From contig JAHEFB010000107.1 in assembly GCA_024640405.1 (NCBI GenBank), positions 1 to 64,000 of the forward strand: 64,000 nucleotides of DNA. Direction: 5' to 3'. The stretch is from Alphaproteobacteria bacterium (GTDB lineage: Bacteria; Pseudomonadota; Alphaproteobacteria; Rhizobiales; Aestuariivirgaceae). The notes below the pieces were generated by a model that saw only the letters and a list, made by a program, of their open reading frames with translations, was not told the DNA's origin and searched no databases. The translations under genes and the position numbers were made by a program. Positions 17,424 through 25,047 of the stretch are shown one piece after another. Position 1 is the first letter of the stretch; the number at the start of each line of letters is the position of its first letter.

Positions 17424-17633
17424 TTAGCGGCCCCAGACATATTTCCGGATGTCAGCACGCTCCAGACCGATGTCTGCAAGCATTCTGTCATCAAGACTTT
17501 CGAGACGCTTTTCTACCCGGCGACGATGCGAGTAGTTTTTTACGTTGTTAGCGATGCGGCTCAGCTGCCCAACAAAGTCGAGACTGGCTCCATCGCGCAT
17601 TTCGACTGCACGGTTTGCAACGACGACGACCAT
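17424..17633 (-). CDS. DUF1127 domain small protein
   Basis: 69 residues from ATG 17633, with GGAG seven bases upstream; the frame further upstream is not needed. The Arg-rich C-terminal half RRRVEKRLESLDDRMLADIG followed by LERADIRKYVWGR is the signature of DUF1127 (YjiS-like). In alphaproteobacteria these proteins are RNA-related, affecting sRNA maturation and phosphate or carbon metabolism. Expression is probably from the gap up to 17860, which contains the TTGTGCAWYGCA motif. It lies back to back with a structured RNA element. Confidence 0.85.
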   Translation of the reverse strand: MVVVVANRAVEMRDGASLDFVGQLSRIANNVKNYSHRRRVEKRLESLDDRMLADIGLERADIRKYVWGR

Positions 17634-17716
17634 TTCATTTCTCCATTTAACAAGATGACACCGGTGATCATGGTATGAGGTCCGATGCCGATTTGTGGTT
17701 CGTGCCATACAAATTA

Positions 17717-17729
17717 TTGCATTGCACAA
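17717..17729 (-). promoter_or_regulatory. TTGTGCA-type site upstream of the DUF1127 gene
   Basis: The minus strand reads TTGTGCAATGCAA, ending 84 bases before the DUF1127 start. It matches the consensus TTGTGCAWYGCA shared with 18001-18015. Candidate operator; the binding protein is unknown. Confidence 0.4.
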
Positions 17730-17825
17730 TTGATATGATCCGTATATGGCTCATGCACCATTTTTGACCAGATATGTTTTGATATTCCTGATATGCACAC
17801 CGCGCATAACGATATTCAGAAACCG

Positions 17826-17853
17826 TTAACATTCACAAAAATAGAAGTATAAT
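17826..17853 (+). promoter_or_regulatory. Sigma-70-like promoter
   Basis: TTAACA (17826-17831, five of six to TTGACA), a 16-base spacer and a perfect TATAAT (17848-17853). Transcription would start near 17860 on the plus strand, about 20 bases before the first stem of the structured element. Confidence 0.55.
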
Positions 17854-17859
17854 ACATAT

Positions 17860-17999
17860 AAATCAACAGTTTAATCCGTTTTCAACTTACCATGGGCACT
17901 CCTCTCCTGGCATGCAGTGCCGCAAGCCGCCCCTGGGTGCGGCAAAAGTGCCCACTTGCGTGAACAGCGGCCAATACATGCCGCTGTCAGAAAGTTGAA
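17860..17999 (+). ncRNA. Candidate structured RNA with a three-way junction
   Basis: Four perfect helices nest without conflict. P1 is 17881-17888 with 17992-17999 (TTCAACTT/AAGTTGAA). P2 is 17893-17900 with 17947-17954 (TGGGCACT/AGTGCCCA). P3, inside P2, is 17918-17924 with 17938-17944 (TGCCGCA/TGCGGCA). P4 is 17964-17971 with 17980-17987 (ACAGCGGC/GCCGCTGT). P1 closes a junction holding P2 and P4. A CTCCTCTCC stretch in the P2-P3 linker resembles an anti-Shine-Dalgarno segment. A promoter lies just upstream. It could be a small RNA or the 5' leader of pepP. The 3' end is not fixed because no T-run is seen. Confidence 0.5.
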
Positions 18000-18000
18000 T

Positions 18001-18015
18001 TTGTGCATCGCACAA
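18001..18015 (+). promoter_or_regulatory. TTGTGCATCGCACAA dyad upstream of pepP
   Basis: A perfect 6-bp inverted repeat with a 3-base centre, 70 bases before the pepP start. It shares TTGTGCAWYGCA with the site upstream of the divergent DUF1127 gene. Candidate operator. Confidence 0.45.
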
Positions 18016-18085
18016 TAGACGTACACAACGAAATCAGCACAGACAATGCATTGCCGATACGATCAGTCTTCGCTAGTCTGGCGCG

Positions 18086-19912
18086 ATGTTTCAGAACTTT
18101 GCCAATACCAACCAGCGCCATCTCACTCCCGCCCGCATTGCAGCCCTCCGGTCCAGGCTGGAGACCCTTCAGATCGACGGGATTATCGTGTCACGCGCAG
18201 ACGAGTTTCAGGGAGAGTATGTCCCTGCCTGTGCCGAACGCCTGAACTGGCTGACGGGATTTTCCGGTTCTGCCGGAAGCGCGGTAATCCTGAAATCAAT
18301 TGCGGCGATCTTCGTTGACGGCCGATATACGCTGCAGGTGAAAGACCAGATTGACCTTGATCTCATGACGCCGTTGCAGATCCCCGAAAATTCCCCGCAA
18401 AGCTGGGTGACCCGGAATATTCCGAAAGGCGGCAAACTCGGCTTTGATCCCTGGCTGGTGACAATTCGCGAGGCAGGTCGGTTTGAAACAGCATGCAGCG
18501 AGGCAGGAGCTGAACTGATCGCGCTAGACAGCAACCCCATCGATGCGATCTGGGATGACCGGCCGCCAGCGCCTGCAAGACCGGTTGTTCAGCAACCTCT
18601 GCAGTTTGCCGGCATGTCCAGTGCCGACAAGTTGCGTGGCATTGCCGAAGGATTGTCGCAGCGTGGCGCCAAGGCCTGCGTACTGACCCAGACCGACGCG
18701 GTTGCATGGCTGTTCAATTTGCGTGGCAGCGATATTCCCCATACCCCGGCTGTGCTGGCTTTCGCCGTGGTCCGTGATGATGGGTCAGCCGACCTGTTTC
18801 TGGATGCAGCAAGGGTGGAAGAAGACGCCCGCGACGCGTTGCGCCAGGCCAATGTGCACCTGAAACCGCCGCAGAATATGACGGAGTCCTTGCAGGCTCT
18901 GGGCACGGCCGGAGCCAAAGTTGAACTTGATTTCCAGTGGGTGGCCGAGGCATTGCATCGTACTCTCCTGCACTCCGGCGCAACGGTCAGTCATCATGAG
19001 AGCCCCTGCACTATTCCGCGTGCGACCAAGAACCATGCCGAACTTGAAGGTGCAAGGGCAGCTCACCTGCGCGACGCCGTTCCCATGGCACGGTTCCTGC
19101 GCTGGCTGGACACAACCGCCCCTGCGGGCAAGTTGGATGAAATACAGGCTGCTCGGAAACTGGAAGCGCTGCGTTCGGAAACCGGAGAGTTGCGGGATCT
19201 GTCGTTTGACACAATTTCCGGTGCCGGGCCGCACGCGGCAATCCCACATTACAGGGTATCTGAAACCAGCAATCTGCCGATTGAAAAAGACCGCATATAT
19301 CTGGTGGATTCCGGCGCGCAGTATGTGGATGGCACAACCGACATCACCCGGACAATCATTACAGGAGATCCGACACCTGAGATGAAGGATCGTTTTACCC
19401 GCGTACTGAAGGGCATGATCAACCTGTCCCGGGCCAGGTTTCCGGCCGGCACCACCGGTGGACATCTCGACCCGCTTGCCCGCTCTGCACTATGGGAGGC
19501 AGGCCTCGATTTTGATCACGGTACCGGCCACGGCGTTGGCAGCTATCTGTCGGTTCACGAAGGCCCTCAGCGGTTTTCAAAGGCCGACAAGACCGTATTG
19601 CAACCCGGCATGATCATGTCGAACGAGCCCGGCTACTACAAAGCAGGCGAATATGGCATCCGCATCGAGAACCTGCTGGTTGTGCGGGAAGCTGAACCGG
19701 TTGAAGGCGGCGAGCGCCCGATGCACTGGTTTGAAACGCTGACATTCACACCCATCGACCGCAATCTTGTTGAGCCGGCCATCATGACCGATGCCGAACT
19801 GGACTGGTTGAACGACTATCATGCAAAGGTGGCGAAGAAGATTGCACCAAGGCTGGAAAACCCGGAGGATCAGGCCTGGCTGGAAGCAGCCTGTGCTCCC
19901 ATCAACCGGTAA
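18086..19912 (+). CDS. pepP: Xaa-Pro aminopeptidase (M24B)
   Basis: 608 residues, the long alphaproteobacterial form with two creatinase-like N-terminal domains, a catalytic pita-bread domain and a C-terminal M24 extension. It removes N-terminal residues preceding proline. Metal ligands are visible: Asp in VDSGAQYVDGTTDITRT (two Asp), His in DHGTGHGVGSYLSVHEGP, Glu in SNEPGYY and Glu in GIRIENLL. ATG 18086 has no Shine-Dalgarno. A TTGCCG-17-TAGTCT pair at 18051-18079 would start RNA at the ATG itself, so a leaderless transcript is possible. Its stop region overlaps the convergent azlD end by 11 bases. Confidence 0.92.
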   Translation: MFQNFANTNQRHLTPARIAALRSRLETLQIDGIIVSRADEFQGEYVPACAERLNWLTGFSGSAGSAVILKSIAAIFVDGRYTLQVKDQIDLDLMTPLQIPENSPQSWVTRNIPKGGKLGFDPWLVTIREAGRFETACSEAGAELIALDSNPIDAIWDDRPPAPARPVVQQPLQFAGMSSADKLRGIAEGLSQRGAKACVLTQTDAVAWLFNLRGSDIPHTPAVLAFAVVRDDGSADLFLDAARVEEDARDALRQANVHLKPPQNMTESLQALGTAGAKVELDFQWVAEALHRTLLHSGATVSHHESPCTIPRATKNHAELEGARAAHLRDAVPMARFLRWLDTTAPAGKLDEIQAARKLEALRSETGELRDLSFDTISGAGPHAAIPHYRVSETSNLPIEKDRIYLVDSGAQYVDGTTDITRTIITGDPTPEMKDRFTRVLKGMINLSRARFPAGTTGGHLDPLARSALWEAGLDFDHGTGHGVGSYLSVHEGPQRFSKADKTVLQPGMIMSNEPGYYKAGEYGIRIENLLVVREAEPVEGGERPMHWFETLTFTPIDRNLVEPAIMTDAELDWLNDYHAKVAKKIAPRLENPEDQAWLEAACAPINR

Positions 19913-20204
19913 GTGCCCGCAGCACGACCACGCTGGCCACGCCAATTACAACCGATACAAGCAATGGCAGCCGGAAAGCCGCCAGCACGGTTATACCCGC
20001 TGCCAGTGTCTCTGCGACACCGGTTGCCAGCACAGTCGGCGCAATAACAGCCATCAGGACTGCCGGCGGTAGTGCGTCCATTGCCGAACGGGCCCTGCCC
20101 TCGACGTTTGCAAGCTGAAGCAGCCACAGACCGGCAACGCGGGTCAGATAAGTCGCAACAGCCATACCGGCAATGACAAGCATTGTATTGGCGTCAACGC
20201 TCAT
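19902..20204 (-). CDS. azlD: AzlD-family small subunit of a branched-chain amino acid exporter (pair 1)
   Basis: 100 residues from ATG 20204, overlapping the azlC stop by four bases (ATGA). AzlD proteins are small membrane partners of AzlC. About four hydrophobic segments are visible, with the family motif TYLTRVAGLWLLQL near the N-terminus and MDALPPAVLMAVIAPTVL in the middle. The longer frame to 20504 lies inside azlC and is spurious. Last gene of a four-gene minus-strand run of two azlC-azlD pairs. Confidence 0.82.
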   Translation of the reverse strand: MSVDANTMLVIAGMAVATYLTRVAGLWLLQLANVEGRARSAMDALPPAVLMAVIAPTVLATGVAETLAAGITVLAAFRLPLLVSVVIGVASVVVLRALTG

Positions 20205-20917
20205 GACGGCATTACCCCGTCCGGATTCTGATTGCCGGTTTCGGCATGAAGGATGGCGGCTACTCCGACACCTGCAAATGCACCTGCCAGGATGTACCAG
20301 GCGCCGGGAACCGCCAGATAGACCAGCGCCGACACCCCTCCGCTTGCAAGCAAAACCGCACCGGTTCGCCAATCGCTCCAGAATCCGACGAGAATGCAGA
20401 TAAAGACGGCGGAAAACGCAAAATTGAAGCCGTATGTGGATGGATACCCAAGTCCGCGGCCAATGATTGCACCAAGCAGCGAAAACAACGTCCATGACAA
20501 CCACATGCTGACGCCGATTCCGAAGTAATAAGCCGGCGTCAGGTTACCTGACCGTACCCGGCGCTCGGCAAACGCCCAGCCTTCATCAGTGAGGACAAAC
20601 ATCGCGGCATAGCGCGCCGGACCGCTGAAACCAGCCATTGACCGGCCAATGCTGGCTCCCATCAGGACATGGCGCACGTTCACCACCAGCGCTGTAAACA
20701 CCAGCAGGCCGAGCGGCGCCGGATCGGCCCATTGATCAATGGCGACAAACTGCAGCGCGCCAGCATAGACCGTTGCGCTCATCAGCCAGACTTCAAGCGG
20801 CGACAGTCCCTTTGCCACCGCCAGCGCACCGAACAGCAAGGCAATGGGCATCGTTGCAACGAGCACGGGAAGAATGGCTATTGCCCCTGCCGAAAACTCC
20901 TGTGCCCGTATACCCAT
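20201..20917 (-). CDS. azlC: AzlC-family exporter permease (pair 1)
   Basis: 238 residues, multi-span membrane protein of the AzlC (LIV-E) family that exports branched-chain or related amino acids with AzlD. The start is GAIAILPVLVATMPIALLFG, and the family motif with conserved polar residues is GALQFVAIDQWAD and NVRHVLMGASIG. It ends in the start of azlD. The preceding azlD of pair 2 ends 6 bp upstream. Export substrate not known. Confidence 0.85.
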   Translation of the reverse strand: MGIRAQEFSAGAIAILPVLVATMPIALLFGALAVAKGLSPLEVWLMSATVYAGALQFVAIDQWADPAPLGLLVFTALVVNVRHVLMGASIGRSMAGFSGPARYAAMFVLTDEGWAFAERRVRSGNLTPAYYFGIGVSMWLSWTLFSLLGAIIGRGLGYPSTYGFNFAFSAVFICILVGFWSDWRTGAVLLASGGVSALVYLAVPGAWYILAGAFAGVGVAAILHAETGNQNPDGVMPS

Positions 20918-20923
20918 TTCGCG

Positions 20924-21226
20924 CTAACCCATCACATGCCGCATGGCCACCACCGTAGCCATCGCCACTACTATGACAACCGCCATCGGCGCCCTCAGAC
21001 CCACAAACACTGCAGTGGCGCCTGCAATCGCCTCCGGCAACCCTTGAGTAAGCGCTGCCGGTGCAACAACGGCAGTCAGCACCGCAACCGGCATCGCTTC
21101 AAATGCGGCTGCGGAAACCGGCGCAAGTTTAACCCGCGCCATGACAACGGCGCCAACTGCCCGCATGGCAAATGTAGCCAGCGCAACCAGCAAAATCAGG
21201 GTCATATTGTAGGGGTCCATCATCAT
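20924..21226 (-). CDS. azlD: AzlD-family small subunit (pair 2)
   Basis: 100 residues, hydrophobic, with the family pattern TFAMRAVGAVVMAR and AMPVAVLTAVVAPAAL. Start ATG 21226 overlaps the azlC stop by one base (TGATG); further in-frame ATGs follow at once. Partner of the upstream azlC. Only loosely similar to the other AzlD, so the two pairs are probably old duplicates or have different substrates. Confidence 0.8.
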   Translation of the reverse strand: MMMDPYNMTLILLVALATFAMRAVGAVVMARVKLAPVSAAAFEAMPVAVLTAVVAPAALTQGLPEAIAGATAVFVGLRAPMAVVIVVAMATVVAMRHVMG

Positions 21227-21927
21227 CAGGCTTGCTCCTGCCTGGCTCTGCGGGCAGCCATCAGTCCTGCCACCGCAACCCCGGCCATTGCGCCGATGAA
21301 GACATATAGCGCTGAAAATCCGGCAAGCTTGGCAAGGATGGCCGTTCCACCGCTGGCAACTGCCACCGGCAAGGCACCTGATTTCTTCCAGAACGGCAGG
21401 GCCAGGGCAATGAAAATGCCGACAAAGGCAAAATCCAGGCCCAATCTGGCCGGATCATCAACAAGATTGCCCAGCAACGCGCCCGCGAGCGTACCAAGTA
21501 CCCAGATCAGGTAAATCGGTACGGTGATCCCGGAGATAAACCAGAAGCTGACCTGCCTGGTCAGGTGTCGGACCTCACTCATCCCCCACGCCGGATCGGT
21601 CAGTGTGGCAATGGTCAACCATCGTTGAAACTTGCTGAAATGATTGATTTTTCGCTGCACCGAGGCAGCCTGTAGCGCAAATCTGACATTGATCGAAACA
21701 GCGGCCAGCATGACCAGCAGCCAGGCCTGCGGTTCATGCCAGACTTCAAGTGCCAGCAACTGGCCGCCGCCGGCAAACACACCGGCACTCATCAAGGTGG
21801 CTTCCAGTGCAGACAGCCCTTTTTGCACACTTGTTGCACCGGTAATGAACGAAAACGATACCGGCGCCACCAGAATCGGCAGAACCAGCCTGAAGCCGTC
21901 AAGAAATTCCTGTTTTGCCGTGGTCAT
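21226..21927 (-). CDS. azlC: AzlC-family exporter permease (pair 2)
   Basis: 233 residues, multi-span, AzlC family. It begins EFLDGFRLVLPILVAPVSFS and carries GGGQLLALEVWHEP and NVRFALQAASVQRKI at the positions of the conserved motif. It is the first gene of the two-pair run and is divergent from the flavoprotein gene at 22156. A 7-bp inverted repeat at 21952-21975 lies in its promoter region. Confidence 0.83.
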   Translation of the reverse strand: MTTAKQEFLDGFRLVLPILVAPVSFSFITGATSVQKGLSALEATLMSAGVFAGGGQLLALEVWHEPQAWLLVMLAAVSINVRFALQAASVQRKINHFSKFQRWLTIATLTDPAWGMSEVRHLTRQVSFWFISGITVPIYLIWVLGTLAGALLGNLVDDPARLGLDFAFVGIFIALALPFWKKSGALPVAVASGGTAILAKLAGFSALYVFIGAMAGVAVAGLMAARRARQEQA

Positions 21928-21951
21928 GAAGATGCTTTGCCGGGAGGAAAG

Positions 21952-21975
21952 TGATGAAACGCAAAATCTTCATCA
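21952..21975. promoter_or_regulatory. Inverted repeat TGATGAA-N10-TTCATCA
   Basis: Perfect 7-bp arms separated by 10 bases, 25 bases upstream of the azlC start and about 180 upstream of the flavoprotein gene. Candidate operator. It overlaps a small open frame. Confidence 0.3.
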
Positions 21976-22055
21976 TTCAACGGCATCGTGCAAGACCGAA
22001 TGCCGCCGGGCTGGGTTGCGTTATTGTGGGACGTGTAGTCAGAATGGGCTTCTGA
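21954..22055 (+). CDS. Possible 33-residue basic peptide upstream of the flavoprotein gene
   Basis: ATG 21954 has a perfect-looking GGGAGGA six bases upstream, unusual among weak ribosome sites here. The peptide (MKRKIFIIQRHRARPNAAGL, then a short hydrophobic end) is strongly basic. It ends 100 bases before the 22156 start. It could be a leader peptide or chance. No family recognised. Confidence 0.3.
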   Translation: MKRKIFIIQRHRARPNAAGLGCVIVGRVVRMGF

Positions 22056-22155
22056 TCTTGCCCGTGATCAGCCACAAGACTCTGTTCTGGCAGGACCGCC
22101 GTGAAATACCGCTTTGCTTTCTCACATACGCGAATGACTTGACTGGGATTTATGG

Positions 22156-24195
22156 ATGGCTCGCGATCCACGATATGATGTTCTGTTCGAACCGGTGAGG
22201 ATTGGCCCGGTCACCGCCAAAAACCGCTTCTACCAGGTGCCTCATTGCACCGGCATGGGATGGCTGCGTCCCAACTCGCTGGCCGCCATGCGCGGCGTCA
22301 AGGCCGAAGGCGGCTGGGGCGTCGTCAACACCGAATATTGTTCCATACATCCGACATCCGACGACCTGCCCTTCCCCTATGCTAGCCTGTGGGATGCATC
22401 TGACATAAAGGCGAACGCCAGAATGGCCGCAAATGTGCATGACCACGGTGCATTGGCAGGTGTTGAGCTCTGGCACGGCGGCAGCCGCAGCACCAACCAG
22501 TTAAGCCGCGATGTGTCGATTGACGTCAGCAGCATTCCTTCTGCATCCGGAGTACCGTATCAATCTCGCGCGATGGACAAGCAGGACATTGCAAACTACC
22601 GCCGATGGCATCGCGAAGCGGCCCTGCGGGCGCGTGAAGCCGGGTTTGACCTGGTATATGTTTATGCAACCCACGGCTATCTTCTATCGCATTTCCTGTC
22701 TGCGAAGACCAATCAGCGAACCGACGAGTACGGCGGCAATCTGGAAAACCGGACCCGTTTGTGCCGCGAGCTGATTGAAGAGACAAGAATTGCCGTTGGC
22801 GACAAATGCGCAGTCGCGGTGCGGCTGGACGTCAATGACATTGCCGACGCCAGTGAAAGCCGGGACATGTTTTCGCTGATGGCCGAAATGCCGGACCTTT
22901 GGGATATCACCGTAGACGACTATTCCCACGAGATGGGTGTTTCGCGCTTCGTAGGTGAAGAATCGCTGGAGCCCATGATGTCGTTTGTGAAGTCAGCGAC
23001 GACGAAACCGGTTGTTTCCGTTGGACGGTTCACGTCGCCCGACACGATGGTGAGTTACATCAGGCGCGGAATTTCGGATTTCATTGGTGCGGCCCGCCCG
23101 TCAATTGCCGACCCGTTCCTGCCGGCAAAAATTGCGGCGGGCAGACCTGAAGACATCCGCGAATGCATCGGTTGCAACATCTGTTATGCAGGTGACGGCC
23201 TCGGTGTGCCGATCCGCTGTACCCAAAACCCGACCATGGGCGAAGAATGGCGCAGGGGTTGGCATCCGGAAACCATCCACGCAAAACAATCTGATGACAA
23301 GATCCTGGTGGTCGGCGCCGGGCCTGCCGGCCTCGAATGCGCACGCGCTCTGGGACAACGCGGTTATGAGGTGATGCTATCGGAGGCAAAACGGGAACTG
23401 GGCGGCCGGGTTACCCTGGAATCGCGTTTGCCGGGTTTGAGCGAATGGGCCCGGGTTCGCGATTACAGAACCCAACAGCTGCAATCCCTGCCCAATGTGA
23501 AAGTTTATCCGGAAAGTGAACTGACGGCTGATGACGTGCTGCTGGTTGAACCGGATCATGTCGTCATCGCTACTGGTTCAAGCTGGCGCAAGGATGGATT
23601 TGGCCGGTCAAATCTCTCTGGCATTGCAGGTCTCCGGCACCAGCCGAATGTCTTCACGCCAGACGACATCATGGCAGGTCGTGTTCCGGAAGGCCGCGTG
23701 TTGGTGTTTGATGATGATGGTTACTACATGGCCTCGGTATTATCCGAACTGTTGCGGAGCACCGGGGCCGGGATAACCCATGTGACACCCGACAACCTTG
23801 TTGCATCGTTTGGCGTGAAGACAGCCGAACAGGACGCGACGCAAAGGCGTCTCCTAGGACAGGGGGTCGAACTCGTCCTGTCGCACAATCTTGACTGTTA
23901 TGACGGCCGGCAAGCCACACTCAAGTGTGTATATACCGGCAGACCCCAAACAAGGCCCGCAGACGCGGTTGTGGCAGTTACAGCCAGATCGCCCAATGAC
24001 ACACTTTACCGGCAACTGCGAGAAAGGGTCTCAGATGCCGCTGCCGACAGCATGAAATCCATCCGTCGCATCGGAGACTGCGAGGCACCGGCAATCATCG
24101 CATCCGCCGTCTATGCCGGCCACAAATACGCCCGTGAGTTCGACGCCCCGGACGCAGATCCATACACCGTCAAAAGGGATCGGGCGGAAAAATAA
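22156..24195 (+). CDS. Trimethylamine-dehydrogenase-like N-demethylating flavoprotein
   Basis: 679 residues. Residues 1-370 are an Old-Yellow-Enzyme-type FMN barrel (EPVRIGPVTAKNRFYQVPHC, ELWHGGSRS, TDEYGGNLENR). A 4Fe-4S site follows with Cys 337, 340, 343 and 355 (CIGCNIC...CTQNP). The C-terminal half is an FAD/NAD-type reductase domain (ILVVGAGPAGLECARALGQ). This architecture is that of TMA dehydrogenase, dimethylglycine demethylase DgcA and N-methylproline demethylase. With the Rieske oxygenase and importer next door it likely demethylates an N-methyl amine, feeding electrons to ETF. Substrate undetermined. Converges with the permease gene 12 bp away. Confidence 0.83.
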   Translation: MARDPRYDVLFEPVRIGPVTAKNRFYQVPHCTGMGWLRPNSLAAMRGVKAEGGWGVVNTEYCSIHPTSDDLPFPYASLWDASDIKANARMAANVHDHGALAGVELWHGGSRSTNQLSRDVSIDVSSIPSASGVPYQSRAMDKQDIANYRRWHREAALRAREAGFDLVYVYATHGYLLSHFLSAKTNQRTDEYGGNLENRTRLCRELIEETRIAVGDKCAVAVRLDVNDIADASESRDMFSLMAEMPDLWDITVDDYSHEMGVSRFVGEESLEPMMSFVKSATTKPVVSVGRFTSPDTMVSYIRRGISDFIGAARPSIADPFLPAKIAAGRPEDIRECIGCNICYAGDGLGVPIRCTQNPTMGEEWRRGWHPETIHAKQSDDKILVVGAGPAGLECARALGQRGYEVMLSEAKRELGGRVTLESRLPGLSEWARVRDYRTQQLQSLPNVKVYPESELTADDVLLVEPDHVVIATGSSWRKDGFGRSNLSGIAGLRHQPNVFTPDDIMAGRVPEGRVLVFDDDGYYMASVLSELLRSTGAGITHVTPDNLVASFGVKTAEQDATQRRLLGQGVELVLSHNLDCYDGRQATLKCVYTGRPQTRPADAVVAVTARSPNDTLYRQLRERVSDAAADSMKSIRRIGDCEAPAIIASAVYAGHKYAREFDAPDADPYTVKRDRAEK

Positions 24196-24207
24196 AGCAG
24201 GAGCAAC

Positions 24208-25047
24208 TTACTCGTTGGCGGCAATGGCGACCTGCACGTCGCGATCACGCTGTTTCTCCGCCCGGAACATCAGGAAACCGGCGACCACTACGCCCAGCGT
24301 CACAACACCCACGATTAGTGTGGCAAGGGCATTGATGTCGGGCGTCACTCCCAGCTTCACCTTGGAGAAAATCAGCATCGGCAACGTAGTGGATCCCGGT
24401 CCGTTGGTGAAACTGGCAATCACCAGATCGTCCAGCGAAAGGGTGAACGACAGCAGCCAGCCCGACACCATGGCCGGCGCAATGATGGGAAGGGTTATGT
24501 CCCACATCACCCGCAGCGGCGTGGACCCCAGATCCATGGCAGCCTCTTCGACCGAGTTGTCCATCGAGGTCAGCCGCGACTGGATGATCACCGCCACATA
24601 GGCCATTGAGAATGTAATGTGGGCCAGTGTAACCGTCGTTGCGCCGCGCCCGCTCGGCCATCCGATCAATGTTTCAAGGCTGACAAACAACAGCAGCAGG
24701 GACAGGCCGGTAATGACATCCGGCATGATGAGCGGCGCAGATATCATACCCGAAAACAAGGTTCGGCCTTTGAAGCGGCCGAGCCTCGCCAGCGTCAGAC
24801 CGGCAAAAGTACCGAGAATGGTTGCAAAACTTGCCGAGACGACCGCAATTTTCAAAGACAGCAGCGCCGCGTCAATAACCTGGTCGTTTTCCAACAGCTT
24901 GCCGTACCATTGCGTTGAAAACCCGCCCCAGACAGTTACTAGCCTGGAGGAGTTGAACGAATAGGCCATCATGATCAGGATTGGCACGTACAGAAAGGCG
25001 AAGCCGAAACACAGGGTAGATAACAGGAAAACGGAGCGGTTTTGCAT
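24208..25047 (-). CDS. potI: Polyamine-type ABC transporter permease, PotI-like
   Basis: 279 residues with about six spans and the inner-membrane permease motif EEAAMDLGSTPLRVMWDITL (EAA loop), which contacts the ATPase. It starts MQNRSVFLLSTLCFGFAFLY. Overlaps the preceding permease by one base (TAATG). Together with the upstream binding protein, ATPase and PotH it completes a PotFGHI-type importer. The substrate may be a methylated amine rather than a polyamine, given the neighbours. Confidence 0.85.
   Translation of the reverse strand: MQNRSVFLLSTLCFGFAFLYVPILIMMAYSFNSSRLVTVWGGFSTQWYGKLLENDQVIDAALLSLKIAVVSASFATILGTFAGLTLARLGRFKGRTLFSGMISAPLIMPDVITGLSLLLLFVSLETLIGWPSGRGATTVTLAHITFSMAYVAVIIQSRLTSMDNSVEEAAMDLGSTPLRVMWDITLPIIAPAMVSGWLLSFTLSLDDLVIASFTNGPGSTTLPMLIFSKVKLGVTPDINALATLIVGVVTLGVVVAGFLMFRAEKQRDRDVQVAIAANE

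Noticed and set aside
17893-17954. ZTP (pfl) riboswitch, because of a CCGCC..CTGGG-like run
   Set aside because: The conserved 5' domain and spacing of the ZTP motif are absent, and pepP is not a ZTP-regulated gene.
19902-20504. 200-codon minus frame as one protein
   Set aside because: Only the last 100 codons are AzlD; the first half is out-of-frame azlC sequence.
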